Shown: positions 1-7,713, numbered from the stretch's first letter. The stretch: DNA of 49,046 nucleotides from SIG440 sp045586925 (GCA_045586925.1 JAZNBG010000027.1:1-49046), one strand, 5' to 3'. Program-made: numbers and translations. Notes: a model not told the origin generated them from the sequence alone.

Positions 1-1
1 C

Positions 2-1735
2 ATTGAGTTCCGCCCTGAGATATGCTTTGATAATGAAAAGGTATTTGTGCACGGCGAAAAAATCGATAATATATGGCGAGCCTCAGCCAAGCTGAAAATA
101 AATGGCATTAAAGACACTGATGACATTTTTGTTAAAGCTTGTCTTACAGATGATAAAGGCAATGTGATTGAGCAAAAAACCTGTAAGGCAAAGGAGATTA
201 CAGATATAAAAATCCCCGTTGCCGAGCCGGAACTATGGTCGCCTGAAACCCCTAATCTTTATACTTTTGTCTGCGAAATAGTAAAAGACGGCAAGGCGAT
301 AGACAAAATAAATAAGTCTATTGGTTTCAGAGAAATTGAGTGGAAAAAGGATGAAGGAATGTTCCTTAACGGCAGCCGTTATCAGATTAACGGAATATGC
401 TGTCATCAGGACCACGCAGGCGTAGGTGTTGCAGTTCCTAAGGAAGTTATGGAATATCGCATTTCGGTTCTTAAAAGGTTTGGAATAAACGCATATCGCT
501 GTGCTCACCACGCACCGACCGAGGACTTTTTGGAAATATGCGACAGAATGGGTATGCTGGTGATGGCTGAAAACAGACATTTTGCGGTTTCTGAAGATGT
601 GTTTAAGCAACTTGAGTCGCTGGTGTACGTTTCACGCAACCATCCAAGCGTGTTCTTATACAGCTTGTTTAATGAAGAAAGATGGCAGAAAGAGGAGCGA
701 GGCAAGAGAATTGCGGCTAAGATGAGAGCAAAAATACTTTCTCTTGATGATACCCGTGCAATTATCGGGGCACAGGACGGAGGACTGCTTGAGAGCGACA
801 ACGCCTCTGATGCACTTGATGTAATAGGTGTAAATTATTTCATCAGGGAATATGATGAGGCACACAAACGCACTCCCGATAAAGTTATACTCGGAACAGA
901 AAACTTCCCTACTTATGCCACAAGGGGCGTTTATGAAACCGACAAAGACAGACAACAGTTCAGCAATTACGGAGAGGACAAACCCAAGTTTTCGGAGTCA
1001 CTTATCGAAACATTAGAGTTTATTACCCCAAGACGATTTGTTGCAGGTTGTTTTGCATGGAGCGGTTTTGACTATCGTGGCGAGCCTACACCCTGTGGCT
1101 GGCCAAGTGTTATATCTCATTGGGGATTTACCGATGATTGCGGTTTTGCCAAGGATACTGCATATTGGCTTGAAGCGTGGTATAAAGATGATGTAGTTGT
1201 ACATCTTCTGCCCCATTGGAACTGGAAGAAGGGGGAGAACATCCGTGTTTGTGCATATACAAATGCGACTGATGCAGAATTGTTTCTCAACGGAAAATCT
1301 CTTGGCGTAAAAACGGTTGATAAAAAACGCTGTGAATGGATGGTTGAATTTGAAGAAGGTACCATATCCGTTGTTGCAAGAAAAGGCAATATTGAGGTTA
1401 AAGATGAGATTGTAACAACAGGCAGGGCGTCACATATTAAAGTTGTTGATGAATCGCCTGACAGCCCAGATACCCATATTTTAAATCTGTATGCTGTGGA
1501 TGACAATGGAAATGTTGTGCCTGATTACTGCGAAAAAATCAACATTGAATGTCCGGATGGCAGAATTCTTGGCGTTGGCAACGGAAACCCCAACAGCCAT
1601 CATTCCGAAAAGGCTCCAGAGATTAATTTCTTTAATGGCAAAGCTCAGGTTATTGTAAGATGCACCGAGGGCTGTGTGCATTTATCTTGCGGAGATTTAA
1701 CCGATGAGATTTACCGCATAGGAGGTAGTTTATGA
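2..1735 (+). CDS. Glycoside hydrolase family 2 protein (beta-galactosidase/beta-glucuronidase type), 5' end outside window
   Basis: The reading frame is open from base 2, so the gene begins before the window; a GTG at 47 is probably internal. Visible order: immunoglobulin-like beta-sandwich, the GH2 hallmark GFREIEW...MFLNGSRYQINGIC-HQD, then a TIM barrel. The likely acid/base Glu is in SLFNEE (codon 674-676) and the likely nucleophile Glu in GTENF (899-901). C-terminal beta-domains follow (DUF4982-like, then an Ig-like segment), as in large bacterial beta-galactosidases. No signal peptide can be judged because the N-terminus is missing. The stop overlaps the next start (ATGA), so it is translationally coupled to the sugar-catabolic genes downstream. 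The family is firm; the substrate (galactoside, glucuronide or another sugar) is open. Confidence 0.9.
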   Translation: MEFRPEICFDNEKVFVHGEKIDNIWRASAKLKINGIKDTDDIFVKACLTDDKGNVIEQKTCKAKEITDIKIPVAEPELWSPETPNLYTFVCEIVKDGKAIDKINKSIGFREIEWKKDEGMFLNGSRYQINGICCHQDHAGVGVAVPKEVMEYRISVLKRFGINAYRCAHHAPTEDFLEICDRMGMLVMAENRHFAVSEDVFKQLESLVYVSRNHPSVFLYSLFNEERWQKEERGKRIAAKMRAKILSLDDTRAIIGAQDGGLLESDNASDALDVIGVNYFIREYDEAHKRTPDKVILGTENFPTYATRGVYETDKDRQQFSNYGEDKPKFSESLIETLEFITPRRFVAGCFAWSGFDYRGEPTPCGWPSVISHWGFTDDCGFAKDTAYWLEAWYKDDVVVHLLPHWNWKKGENIRVCAYTNATDAELFLNGKSLGVKTVDKKRCEWMVEFEEGTISVVARKGNIEVKDEIVTTGRASHIKVVDESPDSPDTHILNLYAVDDNGNVVPDYCEKINIECPDGRILGVGNGNPNSHHSEKAPEINFFNGKAQVIVRCTEGCVHLSCGDLTDEIYRIGGSL

Positions 1736-2460
1736 ATTTTATAGCTGATACTCACACTCATACCATAATGTCGGGGCACGCTCACTCTACGGTTATTGAG
1801 AATATAAAAGAGGCGGCAAGAAAGGGTTTTAAGTTCCTTGCTGTTACCGACCATACAGGTATAATGCCGGATGCGCCGTCAGAAACTTATTTCAAATGTA
1901 TGTGGTCTGCTATGCCGGATGAATATTTGGGAGTAAACATTCTGCGCGGCTGCGAGGCAAACATATTGGATGCAACCGGAAAGCTTGATGTGTCGTCAAA
2001 TACACTATCAAGGCTTGAATGGGTAATTGCTTCAATACATGCTGTGTTAACCAAACCTATGGACTTTGATGCCCATACTGAATTATGGTGCAACATTGCT
2101 AAAAATCCTGATGTTGATGTAATAGGTCATTGCGGAGAAGAAAACTATAAATTTGACTATGAAAAGGGCGTTCGTGCATTTGCTGAGTACGGAAAGATTG
2201 TGGAAATAAATTCTGCATCCTTCCGCAACCGTCCCACCTGCAAGGATAATTGTATGGAAATTGCACGACTTTGTGTAAAACACAATGTTCCCCTTGTAGT
2301 ATCCTCTGATGCTCATTTTGCGTCGGATGTTGGCAATTTTGATGTGGCAGTAAAATACCTTACCGAGGCGGGGATTCCCGAAAGTGCCATATTAAACACA
2401 AATTTAGAAAGATTTACCGAGCATCTTACAAAGATGACCGGACGAAAATTTATTATTTAG
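1732..2460 (+). CDS. PHP-domain phosphoesterase (YcdX-like)
   Basis: A 242-residue protein beginning with DTHTHTIMSGHAHST, the metal-binding HxH signature of the PHP (polymerase and histidinol phosphatase) superfamily. Further metal ligands are visible in AVTDHTG, GHCGEENYKFDY and SSDAHFASDVG. Stand-alone PHP proteins of this size are usually Zn/Mn phosphatases such as YcdX. The ATG overlaps the GH2 stop and has a GGAGG site at 1721. A fucose isomerase-like gene starts 12 bases after its stop. In this operon it could dephosphorylate a sugar phosphate, but that is inferred from position only. Confidence 0.85.
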   Translation: MNFIADTHTHTIMSGHAHSTVIENIKEAARKGFKFLAVTDHTGIMPDAPSETYFKCMWSAMPDEYLGVNILRGCEANILDATGKLDVSSNTLSRLEWVIASIHAVLTKPMDFDAHTELWCNIAKNPDVDVIGHCGEENYKFDYEKGVRAFAEYGKIVEINSASFRNRPTCKDNCMEIARLCVKHNVPLVVSSDAHFASDVGNFDVAVKYLTEAGIPESAILNTNLERFTEHLTKMTGRKFII

Positions 2461-2472
2461 GAGGAAATTTTT

Positions 2473-3873
2473 ATGAAAAATACAAATGTTACATTTGCAT
2501 TGTTTTTCGGAAACAGAGGCTTTTTCCCGGGAGAAGTTATTGCAGATGCAAGACGTGAGATGATCGAAGCGGTTACAAAAGCCGGATTCGATTATATCTG
2601 TATGGATGAATCTGCTACACGCTACGGTGCAGTGGAAACACGCAAGGAAGGTCAGCAGTATGCAAAATTCCTGAACGAAAACAGAGGAAAGTTTGATGGC
2701 GTAATTGTTTGTATGCCTAACTTCTCAGACGAGAATGGTGCAGCAGAGGCTCTTAGAGAGGCTAATGTGCCGATACTTGTTCAGGCATATCCTGACGAAA
2801 TAGGCAAGATGGATTTTGCACAAAGACGTGATGCTGTGTGCGGTAAGTTTGCTATGTGCCATGTTCTTCGTCAATGCGGTATCAAGTTTACTCTTACACA
2901 GAAGATGGCAGTTTCACCTCTTGATGAATCTTTTGCAGAGGATTTAAAGAAGTTTGCAGCAATCTGCCGTATTGTTAAAGGTATGAAATCATTCAATATC
3001 GGTGCTCTTGGTGCAAGAACAACTGCATTTAAGACTGTTCGTACCGATGAGGTTGCACTCCAGAAAAAGAATGTAAATGTTGAAACAATTGACCTTTCTT
3101 ACATATTTGACCTGATGGAAAATGCAGACGCAGCAGAACTTGATGCAAAGAAAAAGTATCTTGCAGAATATGCAGCTTTTGGCAACTATCCCGACATAAA
3201 GCTTACCAACCTTGCAAAGTTTGGTGTTGCTGTTGACAAGCTGATTGACGAATACAGCCTTAATGCTGTTGCGGTAAGATGCTGGGACGAATTTGTTACA
3301 CAGTATAACATCGCACCCTGTCTTATCCTCAGTGACCTTAACGAAAGAGGAATCCCCGCTGCCTGCGAGCTTGATGTTAACAATGCGGTTGCTATGTATG
3401 CACTTCTTTTGGCATCAGAAAAGCCAGTTATGCTCCTTGACGTAAACAACAACTATGGCACAGAATCTACTAAAAATATTATGTTCCATTGTTCAGCAGT
3501 TCCCAGCTCATTCTTTGAGGACACACCCACAGTCGGCGAACATCTTATGTTTAAAAAGAGCTATGGCGAGGGCACAGGTGTTGGTATCGTAACCGGAAAG
3601 ATTAAGTCAGGTAAGGTTACTGTTACAACCACCAAGACCGAAGACGGCGAAATCTTTGGCTTTACAACAGATGGCAAGCTTACAGACGATGCATTTGACA
3701 AAGAATTCTTTGGCGCAGGTGTTGTTTTTGAAAATCAGAATCTTGAAGGTATTTTCAGATATATGTGCGAAAATGGTTACAAGCACCACGTTGCTATTGC
3801 TCAGGGTGAATGGTCAGATTGCGTAACAGAAGCTCTTGTTAAGTATCTTGGATATAAAATAGACGTACTTTAA
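2473..3873 (+). CDS. L-fucose/L-arabinose isomerase family protein
   Basis: A 466-residue cytosolic protein with the fold order of the FucI/AraA superfamily: an N-terminal Rossmann-like part (YAKFLNENRGKFDGVIVCMPNFSDE), a central domain (IGALGARTTAFKTVRTDE) and a C-terminal barrel with acidic metal ligands (AVRCWDEFVTQ, AACELDVNNA, LLDVNNNYG). It is shorter than classical FucI (about 590 aa), like many FucI-like proteins of unassigned substrate. RBS AGGAGG at 2460-2465. It lies between a PHP phosphatase and a ketose 3-epimerase, so aldose-ketose isomerisation in a short pathway is likely. The substrate cannot be read from sequence. Confidence 0.8.
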   Translation: MKNTNVTFALFFGNRGFFPGEVIADARREMIEAVTKAGFDYICMDESATRYGAVETRKEGQQYAKFLNENRGKFDGVIVCMPNFSDENGAAEALREANVPILVQAYPDEIGKMDFAQRRDAVCGKFAMCHVLRQCGIKFTLTQKMAVSPLDESFAEDLKKFAAICRIVKGMKSFNIGALGARTTAFKTVRTDEVALQKKNVNVETIDLSYIFDLMENADAAELDAKKKYLAEYAAFGNYPDIKLTNLAKFGVAVDKLIDEYSLNAVAVRCWDEFVTQYNIAPCLILSDLNERGIPAACELDVNNAVAMYALLLASEKPVMLLDVNNNYGTESTKNIMFHCSAVPSSFFEDTPTVGEHLMFKKSYGEGTGVGIVTGKIKSGKVTVTTTKTEDGEIFGFTTDGKLTDDAFDKEFFGAGVVFENQNLEGIFRYMCENGYKHHVAIAQGEWSDCVTEALVKYLGYKIDVL

Positions 3874-3903
3874 TAAATAAATTTAAAAAATGGAGGAACA
3901 ATT

Positions 3904-4785
3904 ATGAACAAGCTTGGAATTTTTATGAATTTCTGGGAAAAGAACTGGGATGCCGATCACGCGAAATATATTAAAAAAGCAAAGAATATCGGCTTTGATG
4001 TGCTTGAATTTCAGGCACAGCCTCTTCTTGAAATGTCAGATGACAAAATCCGTTCTTTAAAGGCTCTTGCTGATGAGGTAGGAATCGAGCTTACCTACAG
4101 TCTTGGTCTTGACAGAAATTATGACGTATCTTCTCTTGACGAAAACGTAAGAAAAGGTGGCGTTGAGTATCTGCAGAACATTATCAGAAAGATGCACGTT
4201 GGAGGCGGTACACTTCTTTCGGGTGTAAGCTATGCGGGCTGGGGAACACCCGATAACTTCCTTGGTGACAAGCGTCCTTATTGGGAACAGAGCATCAAGA
4301 GTATGAAGGAAATCATTAAGGTTGCAGAAGAATGTGGCGTAACCTACTGCGTTGAGGCTGTAAACCGTTTTGAAACCTGCCTTATCAACACCGCTCGTGA
4401 AGCACTTGATTATGTTGCAGAAATAGATAGCCCCAATATTGGTGTTCTCCTTGATACATACCATATGAACATTGAGGAAAACAACATTGGTGATGCAATC
4501 CGTCTTGTTGGCGATAAGCTTACCAGCTTCCACACAGGTGAGAATAACAGAACAGCTCCCGGCAGAGGCCATCTTGACTGGGATGAAATCTTTGGCGCAC
4601 TTGCTGAGATTAACTATAAGGGCAGAATCGTGTCAGAACCCTTTGTTATGGAAGGTGGCGAGGTTGGTCGTGACATTCACGTATACCGCAACCTTGTTGA
4701 AAATCCAACAGAAGCACGTATTGACGAAGAAGCTGCATACCTCCTCAATTTTGAAAAGGAAATGCTTAAAAAGTATAATATGTAG
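3904..4785 (+). CDS. Ketose 3-epimerase (D-psicose/D-tagatose 3-epimerase family)
   Basis: The protein has 293 residues, the same length as clostridial D-psicose (allulose) 3-epimerases. It is a single TIM barrel of the xylose isomerase-like AP-endonuclease-2 superfamily. The metal-binding quartet is visible as E151 (VEAVNRFE), D184 (LLDTYHMN), H210 (FHTGE) and E245 (SEPF), each one position from the quartet of the Clostridium cellulolyticum enzyme as I recall it. The substrate-phosphate-free loop residues E157 and R216 are also present. RBS GGAGG at 3892. It would interconvert ketoses at C3 and pairs naturally with the isomerase upstream. The exact sugar is undetermined; other members act on tagatose, fructose or ribulose. 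Confidence 0.85.
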   Translation: MNKLGIFMNFWEKNWDADHAKYIKKAKNIGFDVLEFQAQPLLEMSDDKIRSLKALADEVGIELTYSLGLDRNYDVSSLDENVRKGGVEYLQNIIRKMHVGGGTLLSGVSYAGWGTPDNFLGDKRPYWEQSIKSMKEIIKVAEECGVTYCVEAVNRFETCLINTAREALDYVAEIDSPNIGVLLDTYHMNIEENNIGDAIRLVGDKLTSFHTGENNRTAPGRGHLDWDEIFGALAEINYKGRIVSEPFVMEGGEVGRDIHVYRNLVENPTEARIDEEAAYLLNFEKEMLKKYNM

Positions 4786-4841
4786 TTTTTAATACTTAAA
4801 AGAGTTGTTTAAGACATTTTGAAAAGGGAATGTAGTCAATC

Positions 4842-4860
4842 CGATTTAAAAAATCGTTTT
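4842..4860 (+). terminator. Weak Rho-independent terminator after the sugar operon
   Basis: A short stem (CGATTT/AAATCG at 4842-4847 and 4851-4856) is followed by TTTT. A second imperfect hairpin (TCATTATGG/CCACAATGA, about 4870-4893) follows. Together they could end the operon. The stems are AT-rich and weak. Confidence 0.4.
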
Positions 4861-4929
4861 GCTGCAGACTGTCATTATGGTTTATAACCACAATGATAAA
4901 AATGTAAATATATAAATTTGTAATTTCTA

Positions 4930-4958
4930 TTGCAAAATTATACGATATGTGATATAAT
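4930..4958 (+). promoter_or_regulatory. Sigma-A promoter of the TPP riboswitch transcript
   Basis: TTGCAA at 4930-4935, a 17-base spacer and TATAAT at 4953-4958. Transcription would start about 10-15 bases before the riboswitch core. Confidence 0.75.
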
Positions 4959-4975
4959 ATAAACAGATGAATAAG

Positions 4976-5065
4976 AAACGGGAGCTTGTGTTACAGGCTG
5001 AGAGGAAGGTATGACCTTCGACCGGAAACCTGATTTGGATAATGCCAACGTAGGGATGCCGATAT
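4976..5065 (+). promoter_or_regulatory. TPP riboswitch (THI element) aptamer
   Basis: It carries the conserved THI-box segments: GGCTGAGAGGAAGG with its hairpin to GACCTTCGACC, then ACCTGATTTGGATAATGCC and the AACGTAGGGA block. Thiamine pyrophosphate binding to this aptamer is well established. The usual targets are thiamine biosynthesis or transport genes, but none follows here (see findings). Confidence 0.92.
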
Positions 5066-5091
5066 ATGTTCGGAAACTATAAAAAATGTTG

Positions 5092-5119
5092 GAGGATGCC
5101 AAATAGGTATCCTCTTTTT
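5092..5119 (+). terminator. Terminator of the TPP riboswitch expression platform
   Basis: A nine-base-pair stem (GAGGATGCC/GGTATCCTC) closes an AAATA loop and is followed by TTTTT. It sits about 30 bases after the aptamer, the usual place for ligand-controlled termination. Confidence 0.85.
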
Positions 5120-5186
5120 GCTTGCAAATCTTGCTATATAATTGACAAAATTAAAGCCGAAATCAATTCGGAGAAAGAGGTAAATT

Positions 5187-5258
5187 ATGTTAGGAAAGAA
5201 AGAAAACATAATGTTAGAGGGGAGTAAGTTTTTGCAATTTGACTTATTCGCAAGTTAA
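5187..5258 (+). CDS. Possible 23-aa peptide ORF downstream of the TPP riboswitch
   Basis: ATG 5187 follows a GAGG site at 5177-5180. The frame encodes a 23-residue peptide ending in KFLQFDLFAS before TAA. A second ATG in frame lies at 5211. I do not recognise it as a thiamine gene. It could be a leader peptide, a remnant of a gene replaced by an insertion, or chance. Confidence 0.3.
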   Translation: MLGKKENIMLEGSKFLQFDLFAS

Positions 5259-5262
5259 AAAA

Positions 5263-5355
5263 CCGTGAGGGTTGTGACAGTAACCCGAACACTGTGACGG
5301 CAGAGTGAATTATTATACATATATCATCATTGTGATGATGCGACAAGAATTCACT
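5263..5355 (+). ncRNA. Folded noncoding segment, possible structured RNA of unknown class
   Basis: There are two consecutive self-complementary units. Unit one: CCGT 5263-5266 pairs with ACGG 5297-5300 and encloses GGGTT 5269-5273/AACCC 5282-5286. Unit two: AGTGAATT 5304-5311 pairs with AATTCACT 5348-5355 and encloses ATCATCA 5323-5329/TGATGAT 5333-5339. No U-run follows either, so these are not simple terminators. No known RNA family was recognised. Confidence 0.3.
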
Positions 5356-5438
5356 TGGCAGGTGATGAAAATAACCCCAAAATCCTGAAATAAGTCCAAG
5401 CATTACAGACATATAATGCAATGGAAGGAGAAATGAGG

Positions 5439-5603
5439 GTGAAAATAATCGTACATTATCCAAAGTCTGACGATGGATTATCCGAGCTTAGCAAAAAAGT
5501 GGCAGATTTACATATAGAGGCGATTATATCATACCTCAACAATCAATCGTGCCCTATAGAACAGAAGATACAGATAATTGAAAAGATTAAACGAAAAAAA
5601 TAA
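5439..5603 (+). CDS. Small conserved-looking hypothetical protein (54 aa)
   Basis: GTG 5439 is chosen because AAGGAG (5425-5430) lies eight bases upstream; in-frame ATGs at 5421 and 5433 are badly placed for that site. The 54-residue product starts MKIIVHYPKSDDG, then has an amphipathic helix-rich stretch and a lysine-rich tail (KIKRKK). There is no membrane segment or Cys motif. Similar small ORFs are, to my recollection, found near recombinase genes of clostridial mobile elements, but I cannot verify this. It stands alone between the folded segment and a perfect inverted repeat. Confidence 0.55.
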   Translation: MKIIVHYPKSDDGLSELSKKVADLHIEAIISYLNNQSCPIEQKIQIIEKIKRKK

Positions 5604-5610
5604 TTAATGT

Positions 5611-5645
5611 TAAATCCAGCGTGAACCAACAACACGCTGGATTTA
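5611..5645 (+). terminator. Perfect inverted repeat, probable terminator
   Basis: A 13-base arm TAAATCCAGCGTG (5611-5623) and its exact complement (5633-5645) enclose a nine-base loop. It lies directly after the 54-aa gene. No long T-run follows, so termination strength is uncertain. Confidence 0.55.
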
Positions 5646-5665
5646 CATTGTATACTTATAAACCT

Positions 5666-5694
5666 TTGACAAAATAAAAAAAATATATTATAAT
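5666..5694 (+). promoter_or_regulatory. Promoter of the HipA-like gene
   Basis: TTGACA at 5666-5671, a 17-base spacer and TATAAT at 5689-5694, about 44 bases before the GTG start. It is a perfect consensus, so the gene has its own transcript. Confidence 0.75.
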
Positions 5695-5737
5695 TATATA
5701 AACTTTTACAGAGAAAATAAGTTAAGGAGGGATTAGT

Positions 5738-6874
5738 GTGAATTATGAATTGAAACATTATGATTTAACTCTTGTTTGTTTTTCGGCAACAGAAGATACT
5801 AATACTCCGGAGATAAACATTTTGTGGGTAAACGAAGAAGAAAAAGAGTTGTTGCCTCTTGATTTAGAATTGACCGATGAAGGACTTGCAAAATGGCTAA
5901 AACACAGAACAATACCTAAAAACCGTGCTTATGTGCATAATTTTTTGAGTAAATGCGGACTTAACATCAATCGCCCTATGTCAATTATAAAGGTTTCAAA
6001 GGGGCTTTCTTTGAACGACTGCTATTGGGTAGTCGAGGAAGGCTTTGAAGGAACTTATGATAAATTTAACTTGTACGATAACCGTTTCAGTCAGGTGCTT
6101 GCTTTAATCGCATTTACTGGATACGGTAGCAGTATAAGGACATCTCTTGCTTCTTGTCCTGAGTTTACCACAAACGGTATGCTCCCGAAATGCTGGAGAA
6201 GAAAAGACGGTAAGATTATACTCTACAAAGGTGGCCCAAGCGGAGCATCTAATACGGGAAATGAACCCTATTCGGAATACTATGCTGCTCAGGTTGCAAA
6301 AGCTCTTGGTGTAAATGCTATCGAGTATGGTATTTCTCAGTGGAAAGGCGAATTATGTTCTACTTGTGAACTGTTTACATCAAAAGACTATTCATTTCTT
6401 CCGGTAGGAAGAATTGTTACCTCAGGTGGTATGAAATCAGTCCGAGAGTATTATGAAGGTCTGGGACAGAACTTTCTTGAAGCATTAGACGATATGCTTG
6501 TGCTTGATGCAATTATTATGAACACAGATAGGCATTTTGGGAATTTTGGCTTTATTATTGATAATAAAACAAACAAAATAGTTGCTCCAGCACCGCTTTT
6601 TGATCACGGCAATGCACTCTTGAATTTTGCCGGTCGCGATGACCTGGAAAATTATGAATCACTTGTTGCCTATGCGGATACTTTGGTTCCGTGCGTTTAT
6701 GATGATTTTATTGGAACAGCAAAAAAAGTCCTTACCCCAAAACATCGTGAAGGACTTCGTAAATTGCTTAAGTTCAAATTTAAGAAAAATTCAAGATATA
6801 ATCTGCCTGACAAAAGACTTAAAATGCTCGAAAAAATGATACAGACAAGGGCGAAAATTTTGCTTGAGAAATAA
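5738..6874 (+). CDS. HipA-like (PI3/4-kinase fold) protein kinase
   Basis: The 378-residue product starts at GTG 5738 behind AAGGAGG. The C-terminal half has the HipA catalytic signature: MNTDRHFGNFGFI (catalytic D in the DRH-N motif), followed by APLFDHGNALL (the DFG-equivalent, Mg binding). KIILYKGGPSGASNTGNEPYS carries a likely ATP-binding lysine and loop. The N-terminal 120 residues do not match the usual HipA N-domain by eye. HipA kinases phosphorylate cytosolic targets such as glutamyl-tRNA synthetase. No HipB-type repressor gene is adjacent, so it may be a lone kinase cargo of the island or an orphan toxin-like gene. Target unknown. Confidence 0.8.
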   Translation: MNYELKHYDLTLVCFSATEDTNTPEINILWVNEEEKELLPLDLELTDEGLAKWLKHRTIPKNRAYVHNFLSKCGLNINRPMSIIKVSKGLSLNDCYWVVEEGFEGTYDKFNLYDNRFSQVLALIAFTGYGSSIRTSLASCPEFTTNGMLPKCWRRKDGKIILYKGGPSGASNTGNEPYSEYYAAQVAKALGVNAIEYGISQWKGELCSTCELFTSKDYSFLPVGRIVTSGGMKSVREYYEGLGQNFLEALDDMLVLDAIIMNTDRHFGNFGFIIDNKTNKIVAPAPLFDHGNALLNFAGRDDLENYESLVAYADTLVPCVYDDFIGTAKKVLTPKHREGLRKLLKFKFKKNSRYNLPDKRLKMLEKMIQTRAKILLEK

Positions 6875-6894
6875 TATACAAATAAATAGTAACG

Positions 6895-6921
6895 AAGCAC
6901 CTGCGGGATAGCAGGTGCTTA
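6895..6921 (+). terminator. Terminator after the HipA-like gene
   Basis: AAGCACCTGC and GCAGGTGCTT form a ten-base-pair stem around GGGATA, followed by a short AT-rich tail (ATTACG). Confidence 0.65.
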
Positions 6922-6939
6922 TTACGTTAAACTAGTTAA

Positions 6940-7184
6940 TTTTTTCCAAATAAATTTAAAAATTCTGTTTTCTTCTCTTTCTCATCTTTTGATGCAGAAT
7001 AATTGAACATCCAGAAGTTTTGCAAGTTCTTTTTGATTAATTCTATTATATTTTTAATTTGCTGCTCTGTCCGTTAAAAAGGTTATTTTTGTTACGGCTC
7101 TTGATGTATCAACTTTTATACCTAAATGGTCATTTATTGGGTAAAAAGGTACAGGTTTTGTAACTTTTTGCGAAGAGTGAGCCG
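6940..7184 (-). pseudogene. Decayed coding fragment between sigK and the HipA-like gene
   Basis: No intact gene is present, but minus-strand frames show protein-like runs. Directly after the sigK break (about 7200 to 7060) one frame reads ...KPVPFYPINDHLGIKVDT...TKITFLTDRAAN and then stops. Another frame continues as KNIIELIKKNLQNF...KKTEFLNLFGKN to a stop near 6940. This pattern fits a frameshifted remnant of a mobile-element gene. No family is recognised, and chance open frames in AT-rich DNA remain possible. Confidence 0.3.
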
Positions 7185-7529
7185 CTAGGTTAATATAGGA
7201 TTTTCAATACATCTTGCCGCATAGGTTACCAGTCTTGTTCCTTTTGAACTGTCAAAACTGTTAATACCTTTTATAAGTCCGATTGTGCCAAGCGAAATCA
7301 AATCCTCACTGTCACGGATTGTCCCTGAGTATTTTTTTGCAATATGTGCAACAAGTCTCAGATTGTGCTCAATAAGCTTGGCTTTTGCATCCTCGTCACC
7401 GTTTTCCATTTTTTCTATGTACAGTTTTTCTTCCTTGGCAGATAAGGGTTTTGGGAAAGAATTGCTATCCGACACAAAGGATATAAGAAAAACCAATGAT
7501 TCAAAAATTGAACCTAAAACACCAAACAT
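7185..7529 (-). CDS. sigK: Sporulation sigma factor sigma-K, N-terminal half only (interrupted gene)
   Basis: This is the mother-cell RNA polymerase sigma factor of late sporulation. The 114-residue frame starts at 7529 behind GGAGGT and opens with a hydrophobic pro-sequence (FGVLGSIFESLVFLISFV). Regions 1.2-2 follow: LIEHNLRLVAHIAKKY, DLISLGTIGLIKGINSFD and VTYAARCIEN. Full-length sigma-K has about 230-240 residues. Here homology ends after IEN and reads PILT-stop where IENEIL is expected. Regions 3-4 are not found anywhere else in the window. In B. subtilis and C. difficile skin elements interrupt sigK at this same point. The gene is divergent from mutS2, and its downstream side is the accessory island. 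Confidence 0.88.
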   Translation of the reverse strand: MFGVLGSIFESLVFLISFVSDSNSFPKPLSAKEEKLYIEKMENGDEDAKAKLIEHNLRLVAHIAKKYSGTIRDSEDLISLGTIGLIKGINSFDSSKGTRLVTYAARCIENPILT

Positions 7530-7648
7530 AAATGTCCGACCTCCGAATTTTTAACTATGAATTATCTTATGCAGACACAGCTTGACAGGTGCAAGTACGG
7601 GTGTTAAATAATTTTTAAATATTAATACAGAATATAAAATGTTTGGTG

Positions 7649-7677
7649 TTGCAATATGCCTGAAAATATGATAAAAT
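7649..7677 (+). promoter_or_regulatory. Promoter of mutS2
   Basis: TTGCAA at 7649-7654, a 17-base spacer and TAAAAT at 7672-7677. The interval 7530-7648 before it holds the divergent sigK leader; no other gene is seen there. Confidence 0.6.
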
Positions 7678-7713
7678 ACAATGACTCAAAGATTTTAAAA
7701 GGAACTTTGTATT

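Noticed and set aside
4057..4572. Minus-strand ORF of 171 codons under the epimerase gene
   Set aside because: It is antisense to the conserved epimerase core with all metal ligands; no RBS.
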